A stretch of DNA of 64,000 nt, from assembly GCF_001050135.1 (NCBI RefSeq), contig NZ_CP012040.1, positions 3,613,001 through 3,677,000 of the forward strand. The letters run 5' to 3'. Made by a program: the position numbers and the translations under genes. Shown here in pieces: positions 1 through 6,691 of the stretch. The DNA comes from Cyclobacterium amurskyense (GTDB lineage: Bacteria > Bacteroidota > Bacteroidia > Cytophagales > Cyclobacteriaceae). The notes beneath the pieces were generated by a model, which was not told the DNA's origin, ran no database searches, and worked only from the letters and a program-made list of their open reading frames with translations. Every line of letters begins with the position of its first letter. The first letter of the stretch is position 1.

Positions 1-672
1 ATCGACCTGGCAGGTGGAGGACTTCGGCTGGCCAATAAATTATTGAGTAGTGAGGATCAAAACACTTTTTTGGGTTTTAATTATGCCCAATACAATAAAG
101 GAGATGTTGATTTTAGGTATTACTGGAGATTTACTGAAGAAAAGTTACTTGCTTTCCGCTTCTTTGGAGGGCTAGGACTGCCTTATGGTAACTCAGTGTC
201 ACTCCCATTTTCAAAACAGTTTTTCTCGGGAGGGCCCAATAGCATAAGGGCCTTTCGAATAAGGTCTCTCGGTCCGGGTTCATTTAAGCCTGATGACGAA
301 ACCACTGGCAATTATTTTGACCAAGCAGGTGACATTAGGCTCGAAGGAAATCTAGAATTCAGATTCCCCATTGTCTCTTACCTCAAAGGGGCAACATTTG
401 TGGATGTAGGAAATGTTTGGTTGGTAAATGAAAATGAGGCCTTACCTGGAGGTAAGTTTGGTAGGGATTGGTACAGGGAATTGGCTGTTGGAGCTGGAAT
501 CGGCCTAAGGGTAGATATAGAATTCTTTGTGGTCAGGTTTGACCTAGCCGCTCCCCTTAGGAGTCCATACTTGCCTGAAGGGGAACGGTGGGCAAAAGAA
601 TTTAAAGTGCAGGATAGCGAATGGAGAAAGAATAATTTAATATTTAATTTTGCTATCGGTTACCCTTTTTAA
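1..672 (+). CDS. TamL/BamA-type outer membrane protein, C-terminal part (5' end outside window)
   Basis: The frame is open from base 1 to the TAA at 670-672, so this is the last 223 residues of a larger protein. The motif GGPNSIRAFRIRSLGPG (from about base 220) is the conserved L6-loop region of Omp85 barrels, with the family's RxR-type signature. It is followed by a typical penultimate-strand segment (GDIRLEGNLEFRF, then FVDVGNVW). The chain ends in an aromatic C-terminus (GYPF) as expected for an outer-membrane barrel. In Bacteroidota this tail is most typical of TamL, the lipoprotein partner of TamB in outer-membrane assembly, although a BamA paralogue cannot be excluded without the N-terminal POTRA region. 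The call Omp85 is solid; TamL rather than BamA is inference. Confidence 0.85.
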   Translation: MDLAGGGLRLANKLLSSEDQNTFLGFNYAQYNKGDVDFRYYWRFTEEKLLAFRFFGGLGLPYGNSVSLPFSKQFFSGGPNSIRAFRIRSLGPGSFKPDDETTGNYFDQAGDIRLEGNLEFRFPIVSYLKGATFVDVGNVWLVNENEALPGGKFGRDWYRELAVGAGIGLRVDIEFFVVRFDLAAPLRSPYLPEGERWAKEFKVQDSEWRKNNLIFNFAIGYPF

Positions 673-863
673 TGGTCTAAGTCAGAAATTTGCTTTGTTT
701 TAATTAAGCTGTATAAATAGGCCAACATTGCAGGTGTGACAATGGAGAAGGTAATTAATTTCCCTAGTCCACTGGATTTTTTCATGGCAAGGGTAGAGGT
801 AATTATGGCCAATGGAATTCCATATTTTAAGCCAAATTCCTGGTATTTTTTTTCAGTAGTCAT
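669..863 (-). CDS. small hypothetical membrane protein
   Basis: A 64-residue frame that overlaps the end of the Omp85 gene by 4 bp in convergent orientation. It starts with a charged stretch (MTTEKKYQEFG), then has two hydrophobic segments (about residues 15-26 and 36-53) separated by KKSSGLGK, and a polar tail. That pattern fits a two-helix small membrane protein. I recognise no family. The ATG at 861-863 has only a weak upstream purine stretch (GAGAA). It fills the only space between tamL and the repeat at 939, so it may be a genuine short gene, but chance cannot be excluded. Confidence 0.45.
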   Translation of the reverse strand: MTTEKKYQEFGLKYGIPLAIITSTLAMKKSSGLGKLITFSIVTPAMLAYLYSLIKTKQISDLDH

Positions 864-938
864 GGTTCTCGTGTTTAGTTCATAAGATTATTGGCAATTT
901 TAATGCCGAATTGAATTGTCATCACTTTTAGCATACAA

Positions 939-1154
939 TTCAACCCGGATTATGTAATAGAATTTCTCCGCCCTGACAATGTCAGGGGTGAAGCCTGTCC
1001 CGTGTTTACGGGAAGTGGTGCAATCGCAAGAAAATCAGGCTGTTTGGAGATTTTACCATAGCACCGCTATGGTGAAATTGAAAACAGCAACGATTGGGTA
1101 TTTTGAAGCGATTTCAGCACGTAATAGATTGTCTATTGCATATTTCGGGTTCAA
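939..1154 (-). repeat. MITE-like non-coding element, copy A, with 5-bp flanking duplication
   Basis: The element proper is 944-1149 (206 bp), flanked by the direct repeat TTCAA at 939-943 and 1150-1154. Its ends are imperfect inverted repeats: CCCGGATTATGTAATAG at 944 against CCCGAAATATGCAATAG read inward from 1149. Inside are three hairpins: CCCTGAC-AAT-GTCAGGG (971-987), TCCCGT-GTTT-ACGGGA (998-1013) and ACCATAGC-ACC-GCTATGGT (1055-1073). No credible protein is encoded. A second copy in the opposite orientation lies at 59439-59645 with about 15 differences. The strand given is that of the adjacent dinB gene, whose stop codon (TGA, 1151-1153) lies inside the flanking 5-mer. Just outside the left end is a further hairpin, TTGAATTGT (911-919) with ACAATTCAA (935-943). 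A mobile origin is inferred from the terminal repeats and duplication. Confidence 0.85.
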
Positions 1155-2227
1155 TAATCGATCTTAAGTTGTTCTCCCGAGGGCTTGTCTTGGTCTTTGG
1201 ATGTGAGATTGGAGAGGCTGATACCTAATAACCTCACTGGTAAATTCAATGGTTCCTGGTCAACAAGCTCATTCACTATGTTTTCCATGCTTGTATTTGG
1301 GATTGGGCTCAATAGTGTTTTACTCCTTGTGTGTTGTGTAAAATCGTTGTATTTTATTTTGAGGGTTAGTGTTCTACCATTGGCTTTATTGCGTTCCAGC
1401 CTTCGGTAAAACTCAGGCAATAGCTTTTCTTTTATTGTGGCTTTTATATCAGAGGTAGGCATCAGGTCTTTTTCAAAGGTCTGTTCTACGCCTAAGGATT
1501 TCCGAATTCTGTTAGGTTTGACTTCACTTTCATGAATTCCCCTGACAATTTTATAATAATGAAGGCCTGATTTTCCAAATCTACTGGTAAGAAATGGTAA
1601 GGAATACTCTTTTAAATCGTGTCCATTGTAGATTCCTAAGGCATTCATTTTTTTAGCCATCACTTTTCCAATACCAAAAAATTTTTCAATTGGTAATTTC
1701 TCGAGAAATTCCACCGCTTTTTCGGGTGTAATAACTGCTTGTCCATTAGGTTTATTTAGGTCAGAGGCTATTTTGGCTAAAAATTTATTGTAAGAAATAC
1801 CTGCAGAGGCATTCAATCCCGTTTCTTCTTTGATTTTTTGACGTATTTCCTTAGCGATTAAGGTGGCAGAAGGAAGGTTGAAATGATTGGTGGTTACATC
1901 CAGAAAAGCCTCATCCAGAGACAGGGGTTCTACTAGGTCGGTGTAGGTAAGGAATATTTTCCTGATCACCTGAGAGATTTCCTTATACCTATCGAATCTT
2001 GGTCGGACAAAGATTAAGTTGGGGCATTTTAGTGCTGCCAGTTTAGAGGACATTGCTGACCTTACGCCATATTTTCTGGCTTCATAACTGGCAGCAGCTA
2101 CCACACCCCGTTCTTTGTTTCCCCCAACTGCTAGGGGTTTGTTTTTGTATTCAGGATGATCTAATTGTTCTACCGATGCGAAAAATGCATCCATGTCTAC
2201 ATGTATGATTTTCCGGTAGTTTTCCAT
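1151..2227 (-). CDS. dinB: DNA polymerase IV (Y-family translesion polymerase)
   Basis: A 358-residue Y-family polymerase, the usual length. Motif I (HVDMDAFFASVEQ, residues 9-21) and the catalytic SLDEAFLDVT (about residue 103 on) supply the metal-binding carboxylates. The YEARKYGVRS stretch is the Y-family fingers motif. A helix-hairpin-helix thumb follows (FFGIGKVMAKKMNALGI) and then the little-finger domain. The chain ends EQLKIDY, where a beta-clamp-binding QLxLF-like motif is normally found; the last residues are non-canonical. The gene lies 8 bp after gdhA on the same strand, so it is probably co-transcribed from pabB-gdhA. The stop codon TGA sits within the 5-bp duplication flanking the repeat at 944-1149, so the element starts immediately downstream. 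Confidence 0.95.
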   Translation of the reverse strand: MENYRKIIHVDMDAFFASVEQLDHPEYKNKPLAVGGNKERGVVAAASYEARKYGVRSAMSSKLAALKCPNLIFVRPRFDRYKEISQVIRKIFLTYTDLVEPLSLDEAFLDVTTNHFNLPSATLIAKEIRQKIKEETGLNASAGISYNKFLAKIASDLNKPNGQAVITPEKAVEFLEKLPIEKFFGIGKVMAKKMNALGIYNGHDLKEYSLPFLTSRFGKSGLHYYKIVRGIHESEVKPNRIRKSLGVEQTFEKDLMPTSDIKATIKEKLLPEFYRRLERNKANGRTLTLKIKYNDFTQHTRSKTLLSPIPNTSMENIVNELVDQEPLNLPVRLLGISLSNLTSKDQDKPSGEQLKIDY

Positions 2228-2235
2228 GGTTTGTC

Positions 2236-3585
2236 TTATACAGTTCCTTGGGCATGCATGGCCCGGGCCACTTTTTCAAATGCTCCGATATTGGCGGCAT
2301 TAAGATAATCTTGTTTTTCTAATTCATGTTTGCTAATGGTCTCTAGGCATTTTTCATGAATATCTTTCATGATGGTTCTCAATTGTTTCTCGAGATCGCT
2401 TTTAGTCCAGTAACGGCCCATTCTGTTTTGGGTCATTTCCAGTCCAGAAACGGCCACTCCACCAGCATTAGAAGCCTTACCAGGCCCGTACAATACCTTT
2501 GTTTTCTGTAAATAGCCGATCGCATCTGGTGTACATGGCATGTTAGCACCTTCAGCTAAAAGCATCAAACCATTTTGTTTAAGAAGCTTAGCGTCTTTTT
2601 CATTCAATTCATTCTGTGTAGCACATGGGAAGGCACAATCTGCAGGAATAGACCAAAGGTTTTTCTTTCCTACGGCAGTAAAGGTGGCTGATTCATAATG
2701 ATCGGCAAAAGCAGAAATACTCTTTCTCTGTCCGTTTTTTACATTTTTTAAGTATTCTAACTTTTCTTCCGTCATGCCCTCAGGGTCATGGATAAATCCA
2801 GTAGAATCAGAAAACGCTACTACTTTGGCTCCTTCATGCAATAATTTTTCGATGGCAAATTGAGAAACATTACCAGCTCCAGATACCAAGCAAACTTTGC
2901 CATTTAAGTTTTCATCGATTTCTGTAAGCATGAAGTGAGCAAAATGAATAAGGCCATAACCAGTGGCTTCAGGTCTTAAATAGGAACCGCCCCAGTCTTT
3001 TCCTTTTCCAGTCAGTACTCCCTGGAATTCATTTTGAATTTTTTTATAGGTTCCGAAAAGGTAACCGATTTCTCTTTCACCTACGCCAATGTCACCAGCA
3101 GGAACATCAGTAAAATGACCAATATGGCGGTAGGCTTCCATCATCCATGCCTGGCAAAAACGCATTACCTCTCCATCAGATTTTCCTTTAGGGTTAAAAT
3201 CAGCGCCCCCTTTTCCAGCGCCAAGAGGTAAGCCTGTTAAAGCATTTTTAAATACCTGCTCGAATGCTAAAAATTTAAGTATACTCTGGTTGACACTAGG
3301 GTGAAAACGCAAGCCTCCTTTATAAGGGCCCAATGCGCTGTTCATTTGTATCCTATAACCTTTATTGATTTGTACCTTCCCTTGGTCGTCTGTCCAGCAA
3401 ACACGGAAAGAAATAATTCTTTCAGGTTCACAGATTCTTTCAAAAAGTTTGGCATCTATGTATAAATTATTGGCTTTAAGTACAGGGAGTATGCTCTCAA
3501 AAACTTCTTCTACTGCTTGGTGAAATTCTGCCTCGTTGGGATTTTTATCAGTTATGGATTGTAGGATGTTTTTCAGTGTCGACAT
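2236..3585 (-). CDS. gdhA: NADP-type glutamate dehydrogenase
   Basis: A 449-residue hexameric class I glutamate dehydrogenase, matching the approximately 450-residue family length. It catalyses reductive amination of 2-oxoglutarate to glutamate in the cytoplasm. The N-terminal substrate domain has PLGAGKGGADFNPKG with the catalytic-site lysine, and the conserved DVPAGDIGVGEREIGYLFG. The Rossmann domain carries VSGAGNVSQFA (GxGxxx dinucleotide fold), and ANMPCTPDA and NAGGVAVSGLEMTQN follow. The length and motifs resemble NADP-specific enzymes of the E. coli type more than NAD-specific ones. The ATG directly abuts the pabB stop codon (TAAATG), which indicates translational coupling in a pabB-gdhA-dinB operon. 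Confidence 0.95.
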   Translation of the reverse strand: MSTLKNILQSITDKNPNEAEFHQAVEEVFESILPVLKANNLYIDAKLFERICEPERIISFRVCWTDDQGKVQINKGYRIQMNSALGPYKGGLRFHPSVNQSILKFLAFEQVFKNALTGLPLGAGKGGADFNPKGKSDGEVMRFCQAWMMEAYRHIGHFTDVPAGDIGVGEREIGYLFGTYKKIQNEFQGVLTGKGKDWGGSYLRPEATGYGLIHFAHFMLTEIDENLNGKVCLVSGAGNVSQFAIEKLLHEGAKVVAFSDSTGFIHDPEGMTEEKLEYLKNVKNGQRKSISAFADHYESATFTAVGKKNLWSIPADCAFPCATQNELNEKDAKLLKQNGLMLLAEGANMPCTPDAIGYLQKTKVLYGPGKASNAGGVAVSGLEMTQNRMGRYWTKSDLEKQLRTIMKDIHEKCLETISKHELEKQDYLNAANIGAFEKVARAMHAQGTV

Positions 3586-4869
3586 TTAGTTTGGGTTATT
3601 AATAATTGAATATGAATTTTCTAAAGTTTTAATTATTGAAGAGGCTTTTAAAAGGCACTCTTGGTACTCATCCCGTGCATCAGCATCAATGGTAATGGCA
3701 CTACCGACACCAAAATAAAAGGAATTTTTAGTTTTATCTATGATTAAGCTTCTAATAATTACACAAAAATCGAAATCTCCATTTTCATCGATGTATCCTA
3801 TACTGCCTGAAAACCAAGATCTTTTAAAATTTTCGTAAGCCTCAATGATCTCCATGCACTTGATTTTTGGTGCCCCTGTCATGCTTCCCATTGGGAAGGT
3901 ATTGGCCAGAATCTCTTCAAAACTTGTGTTTGGAGGTAATTGGCAGGTGATGGAAGAGATCATCTGGGTGATTTGCCTAAATGAATAAATCCCAAACAAT
4001 TCTTTTACTGAAATTGAACCTGTTATGGCCATTCTGGCTAGGTCATTTCTCATTAAATCAACGATCATCAGGTTTTCTGCCCGCTCTTTCTCACTTTCTG
4101 ATAAGTTTCTTCTTAACTTCTCATCCTCTTGGATACTATTGCCTCTTTTAGTCGTTCCTTTGATCGGCTGAGTTAGTAGTGTTTGCCCTTTCTTCTTCAG
4201 AAACCTTTCAGGTGAGGCACAGCAAAGATATAAATTTGCAGCCTTAAACAATGCACTAAAAGGCATTGGACTATTGGCGCATAAGTCTAGAAAGATGTCT
4301 ATTGGCGCTATATGAGTAGCTTTACCATGAAAATCCATGCAGTAGTTCAGTTCATAGATATCTCCTGCGAGGATATGTTCCTGGATTTTGTTAAAGGTGT
4401 TTGTGTAACTTTCTTGATCATGCGAGCAATGTAAAATGCAGCTACCCTTACTTTCTGCAGTTGTAGCTATGTTGGTGTTTAAAATGCCTGTATGAACAAC
4501 ATTTGGGTTTTGGCATTGGATTGTCACCTCCTCAGAAGAAATATAAATGGTCAATTCAGGACTAAAGAATAAGCTGTCCGGACAGTTTATTTCAGACCTA
4601 TTGTTGCTGTATAAATCCTCGTATTTATTTTTTTGGTCATAGCTTAAGATCCCTATTTTGGGCTTGCTAATAGGCAGTTGACTGATACTTTCCAAGTTTA
4701 CCGCATGTGAACCAGCATAAAAAACATGCTCAAATCCTCCGGAAGGATAGTTGACCTCATTGGAAGTGAAATAACCAAAATAGCCAAAATTAAGATTGGC
4801 CCATTCCAACATTTGAGGAATCCAGTTTGAGGTTTTGTGTACGGTGAGCTTGTTTTCAAGGGATGACAT
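3586..4869 (-). CDS. pabB: aminodeoxychorismate synthase component I (chorismate-binding enzyme)
   Basis: A 427-residue chorismate-binding protein. The signature stretches are QPIKGTTKRG (about residues 226-235), NLMIVDLMRNDL, FPMGSMTGAPK and a terminal GVGSAIT with DEYQECLLKA. These are the active-site elements shared by PabB, TrpE and isochorismate synthases. The KGTxxRG form and the length favour PabB, which makes 4-amino-4-deoxychorismate for folate. No glutamine amidotransferase partner (PabA) or lyase (PabC) lies nearby. It is the first gene of a minus-strand run with gdhA and dinB and is preceded by the terminator of the YceI gene at 4896-4926. A TrpE-like role cannot be fully excluded but is less likely. 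Confidence 0.88.
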   Translation of the reverse strand: MSSLENKLTVHKTSNWIPQMLEWANLNFGYFGYFTSNEVNYPSGGFEHVFYAGSHAVNLESISQLPISKPKIGILSYDQKNKYEDLYSNNRSEINCPDSLFFSPELTIYISSEEVTIQCQNPNVVHTGILNTNIATTAESKGSCILHCSHDQESYTNTFNKIQEHILAGDIYELNYCMDFHGKATHIAPIDIFLDLCANSPMPFSALFKAANLYLCCASPERFLKKKGQTLLTQPIKGTTKRGNSIQEDEKLRRNLSESEKERAENLMIVDLMRNDLARMAITGSISVKELFGIYSFRQITQMISSITCQLPPNTSFEEILANTFPMGSMTGAPKIKCMEIIEAYENFKRSWFSGSIGYIDENGDFDFCVIIRSLIIDKTKNSFYFGVGSAITIDADARDEYQECLLKASSIIKTLENSYSIINNPN

Positions 4870-4895
4870 TCCTGCAAAAATAGGTAAATGACATG

Positions 4896-4926
4896 AAAAA
4901 AGGGGGATATTTCTATCCCCCTTTTT
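4896..4926 (-). terminator. intrinsic terminator of the YceI gene
   Basis: A perfect 8-bp stem, GGGGGATA (4902-4909) with TATCCCCC (4914-4921), and a 4-nt loop. A-tracts and T-tracts lie on both sides, so it can act in either direction. On the minus strand it lies about 28 bp past the YceI stop codon and about 27 bp ahead of the pabB start, which separates the two transcripts. Confidence 0.85.
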
Positions 4927-4953
4927 AATAAAATTTTAATATTTTTTAAAATA

Positions 4954-5676
4954 TTAAATTGATTTGATATCAAAACTCACACTTACAGAGTTGTAAATAA
5001 ATTTATCTTTAGCCTTGTCTGTAGCTGTAGCTTCGTCTCCATAAGACAATCCCCAGTCTGTTCTGTCAATATTGAAACCTGCCTGAGCTGAAACTTTTCC
5101 ATTAGCCATAGATACAGCAGCAGGAAATTTGATGTTCTTGGTTGTTCCTCTGATGGTTAGGTTACCACTTACCCAATGAGTAGGTGAAGCTGGTGCCAAT
5201 TCAGATTCACTCTTTGGTGTGTTTTTAGTTTCAAATTGTTCTTGATCTTCTATGTTATCACCTGAAGAATAGGGAGAAACTTCTGTGATCACAAAAGTTG
5301 CCTCAGGATGATTTGCAGCATCGAAAAAATCATCTGACTGTAGGTGATTGGACAATTTACCGTGATTTTCGCTTCCCGCTTCCAAATCGTGAATTTCAAG
5401 TTTGGTAACATCAAAAGTGAACTCTCCAGAAGTAATTGCATCACCTTCTACAGAAATTTCACCTTTTGTAATAGGAATTATTCCATGGTGTTGACCTGTA
5501 GGCTTATAACCTCTCCAGTTTACTGTACTTGCATTGGTGTCCAATTGAAGCGTTTTACCACTTGCTTGTGCTTCTTCTTGCGCTTCAGTTGTTTCAACAG
5601 TATTACTGCTTTGTCCACATGAGAAAGTGAGTAAAGCTGCTGAAAGTAAAAAACCTGATAATTTAATTGTTTTCAT
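4954..5676 (-). CDS. YceI-family lipoprotein
   Basis: About 240 residues from the ATG at 5674-5676. A longer frame reaches 5733, but the shorter start gives a clear lipoprotein signal (MKTIKLSGFLLSAALLTFSC, Cys20), so I chose it. The mature part starts with a Ser/Thr/Glu-rich linker. It then shows the YceI-like beta-barrel fold: NWRGYKPTGQHHG, SGEFTFDVTKLEIHDL, KLSNHLQSDDFFDA, ATFVITEV, GNLTIRGTTKNIKFP and FNIDRTDWG. YceI proteins bind long polyprenyl-type lipids in the periplasm; the ligand here is unknown. The acidic insert between residues about 130 and 155 is not part of the core domain. It is a single-gene transcript ending at the terminator at 4896-4926. Confidence 0.9.
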   Translation of the reverse strand: MKTIKLSGFLLSAALLTFSCGQSSNTVETTEAQEEAQASGKTLQLDTNASTVNWRGYKPTGQHHGIIPITKGEISVEGDAITSGEFTFDVTKLEIHDLEAGSENHGKLSNHLQSDDFFDAANHPEATFVITEVSPYSSGDNIEDQEQFETKNTPKSESELAPASPTHWVSGNLTIRGTTKNIKFPAAVSMANGKVSAQAGFNIDRTDWGLSYGDEATATDKAKDKFIYNSVSVSFDIKSI

Positions 5677-6174
5677 AATAGTGTAGTGATTTAAATAAGT
5701 TAAGATTGGTTTCGAAATTATATGTATATACACTTAAACTAAATGTAAATTAAAAAGTTCAATAAATTTAAAATATTTTAAATAGGATTCAAGGACATTC
5801 CCTATTAATCCTAAATATTTCCTTGGCTTGGCTGTCTTATAATCTAATATTAAGAAAATCAGGTTGTTTGGATATTGGCAAAGTTGACCTAAAGGTGTAG
5901 ATGAAATTGTGAGGTTTTTTTAATTTAGAAGTGATTTTATCACCTAAAAGTAGGTCTATTGCCTATTTCATGTTAAACTATGGTGGCTTTTTGCTTTGAA
6001 ATTCGAAGAAGGTGTTGAAATTGCAACAAAATGATGGGATAATAGTAGTTGTAAAGTGGAGAACAGCTATGTCCTTTCTCTATTAAATCAAAAAGCTACT
6101 AGGAATGGCATTGGGTTAAACACTTTTCAACCTTTACAAAACGCACAATAGCTGCAATAAATAATAATAGGAAT
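5677..6174. other. intergenic region with a decayed repeat copy
   Basis: About 500 bp between the divergently arranged YceI and carbonic anhydrase genes. I see no convincing gene. It contains the decayed relative of the 206-bp element described separately (5851-5976). A TAATTTCG sequence on the minus strand at about 5711-5718 is one base off the Bacteroidota -7 consensus and might serve YceI, but I do not rely on it. Confidence 0.5.
5851..5976 (-). repeat. degenerate copy of the MITE-like element
   Basis: AAGAAAATCAGGTTGTTTGG (from about 5852) matches AAGAAAATCAGGCTGTTTGG in copy A, which begins at about 1029. The end GTCTATTGCCTATTTCATG (from about 5954) resembles the copy A terminus GTCTATTGCATATTTCGGG, in the same order and at similar spacing. 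The intervening sequence and the central hairpin have decayed, and the left part with the first two hairpins is missing. The call rests on eye alignment. Confidence 0.5.
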
Positions 6175-6690
6175 ATGGCACTTGTAAAAAAAGTAAATGA
6201 CAAATCTCCTCAATGGGGAAAGGACTGCTGGCTTGCAGACAATGCAACCCTTACCGGGGATGTAGTAATGGGCGATAACTGTACTGTGTGGTTTAATGCT
6301 GTAATCAGAGGAGACGTACATTATATTAAGATTGGAAACAATACCAATGTTCAAGATGGAGCGGTTATTCATTGCTCTTATCAAAAGTCCCCTGTAAATA
6401 TTGGTTCAGAAGTTTCCATTGCTCACAATGCAATTGTTCACGGCTGTACTATAAAAGACCGGGTAATGATTGGTATGGGGGCCATAGTTATGGATGATGC
6501 GATCATAGGCGAAGGTGCAGTTATAGCCGCGGGAGCAGTGGTTCTCGCAGGCACCATAGTTGAAAACAATTCCATATATGCAGGAATTCCGGCCAAGAAA
6601 GTAAAGGATACTGGGAAAGAAATGGAAGCAACAATTATAAGAATAGCTTCCAATTACCCCAAATATGCAAGTTGGTATAAAGATGAATGA
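6175..6690 (+). CDS. gamma-carbonic anhydrase family hexapeptide protein
   Basis: A 171-residue left-handed beta-helix protein. Hexapeptide-type repeats run from about residue 20 to 145 (GDVVMGDNC, IKIGNNTNVQDGAVIH, IIGEGAVIAAGAVV). Three histidines at positions equivalent to the trimeric zinc site are present: H66, H84 and H89 (IHCSY and AHNAIVHG). A C-terminal helix follows a YAGIPAKKV turn. This is the YrdA/PaaY/CaiE-like group of gamma carbonic anhydrases, in which some members are enzymatically weak or have other ligands. The ATG is preceded by TAGGAAT, a plausible ribosome-binding site. It is convergent with aceK, with a single base between the two stop codons. Confidence 0.9.
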   Translation: MALVKKVNDKSPQWGKDCWLADNATLTGDVVMGDNCTVWFNAVIRGDVHYIKIGNNTNVQDGAVIHCSYQKSPVNIGSEVSIAHNAIVHGCTIKDRVMIGMGAIVMDDAIIGEGAVIAAGAVVLAGTIVENNSIYAGIPAKKVKDTGKEMEATIIRIASNYPKYASWYKDE

Positions 6691-6691
6691 T

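Noticed and set aside
939..1154. Idea that the repeat insertion truncated dinB (and copy B the pglD-like gene)
   Set aside because: In both cases the stop codon lies inside the flanking target sequence, which predates insertion, so the reading frames ended there already.
979..1167. 62-codon open frame on the plus strand
   Set aside because: It lies within the hairpin-rich 206-bp element and runs antisense into the end of dinB; the protein has no recognisable features.
4875..4882. TATTTTTG on the minus strand ahead of pabB as a promoter -7 element
   Set aside because: It is only 5 nt from the start codon and has no -33 partner, which would require a leaderless transcript.
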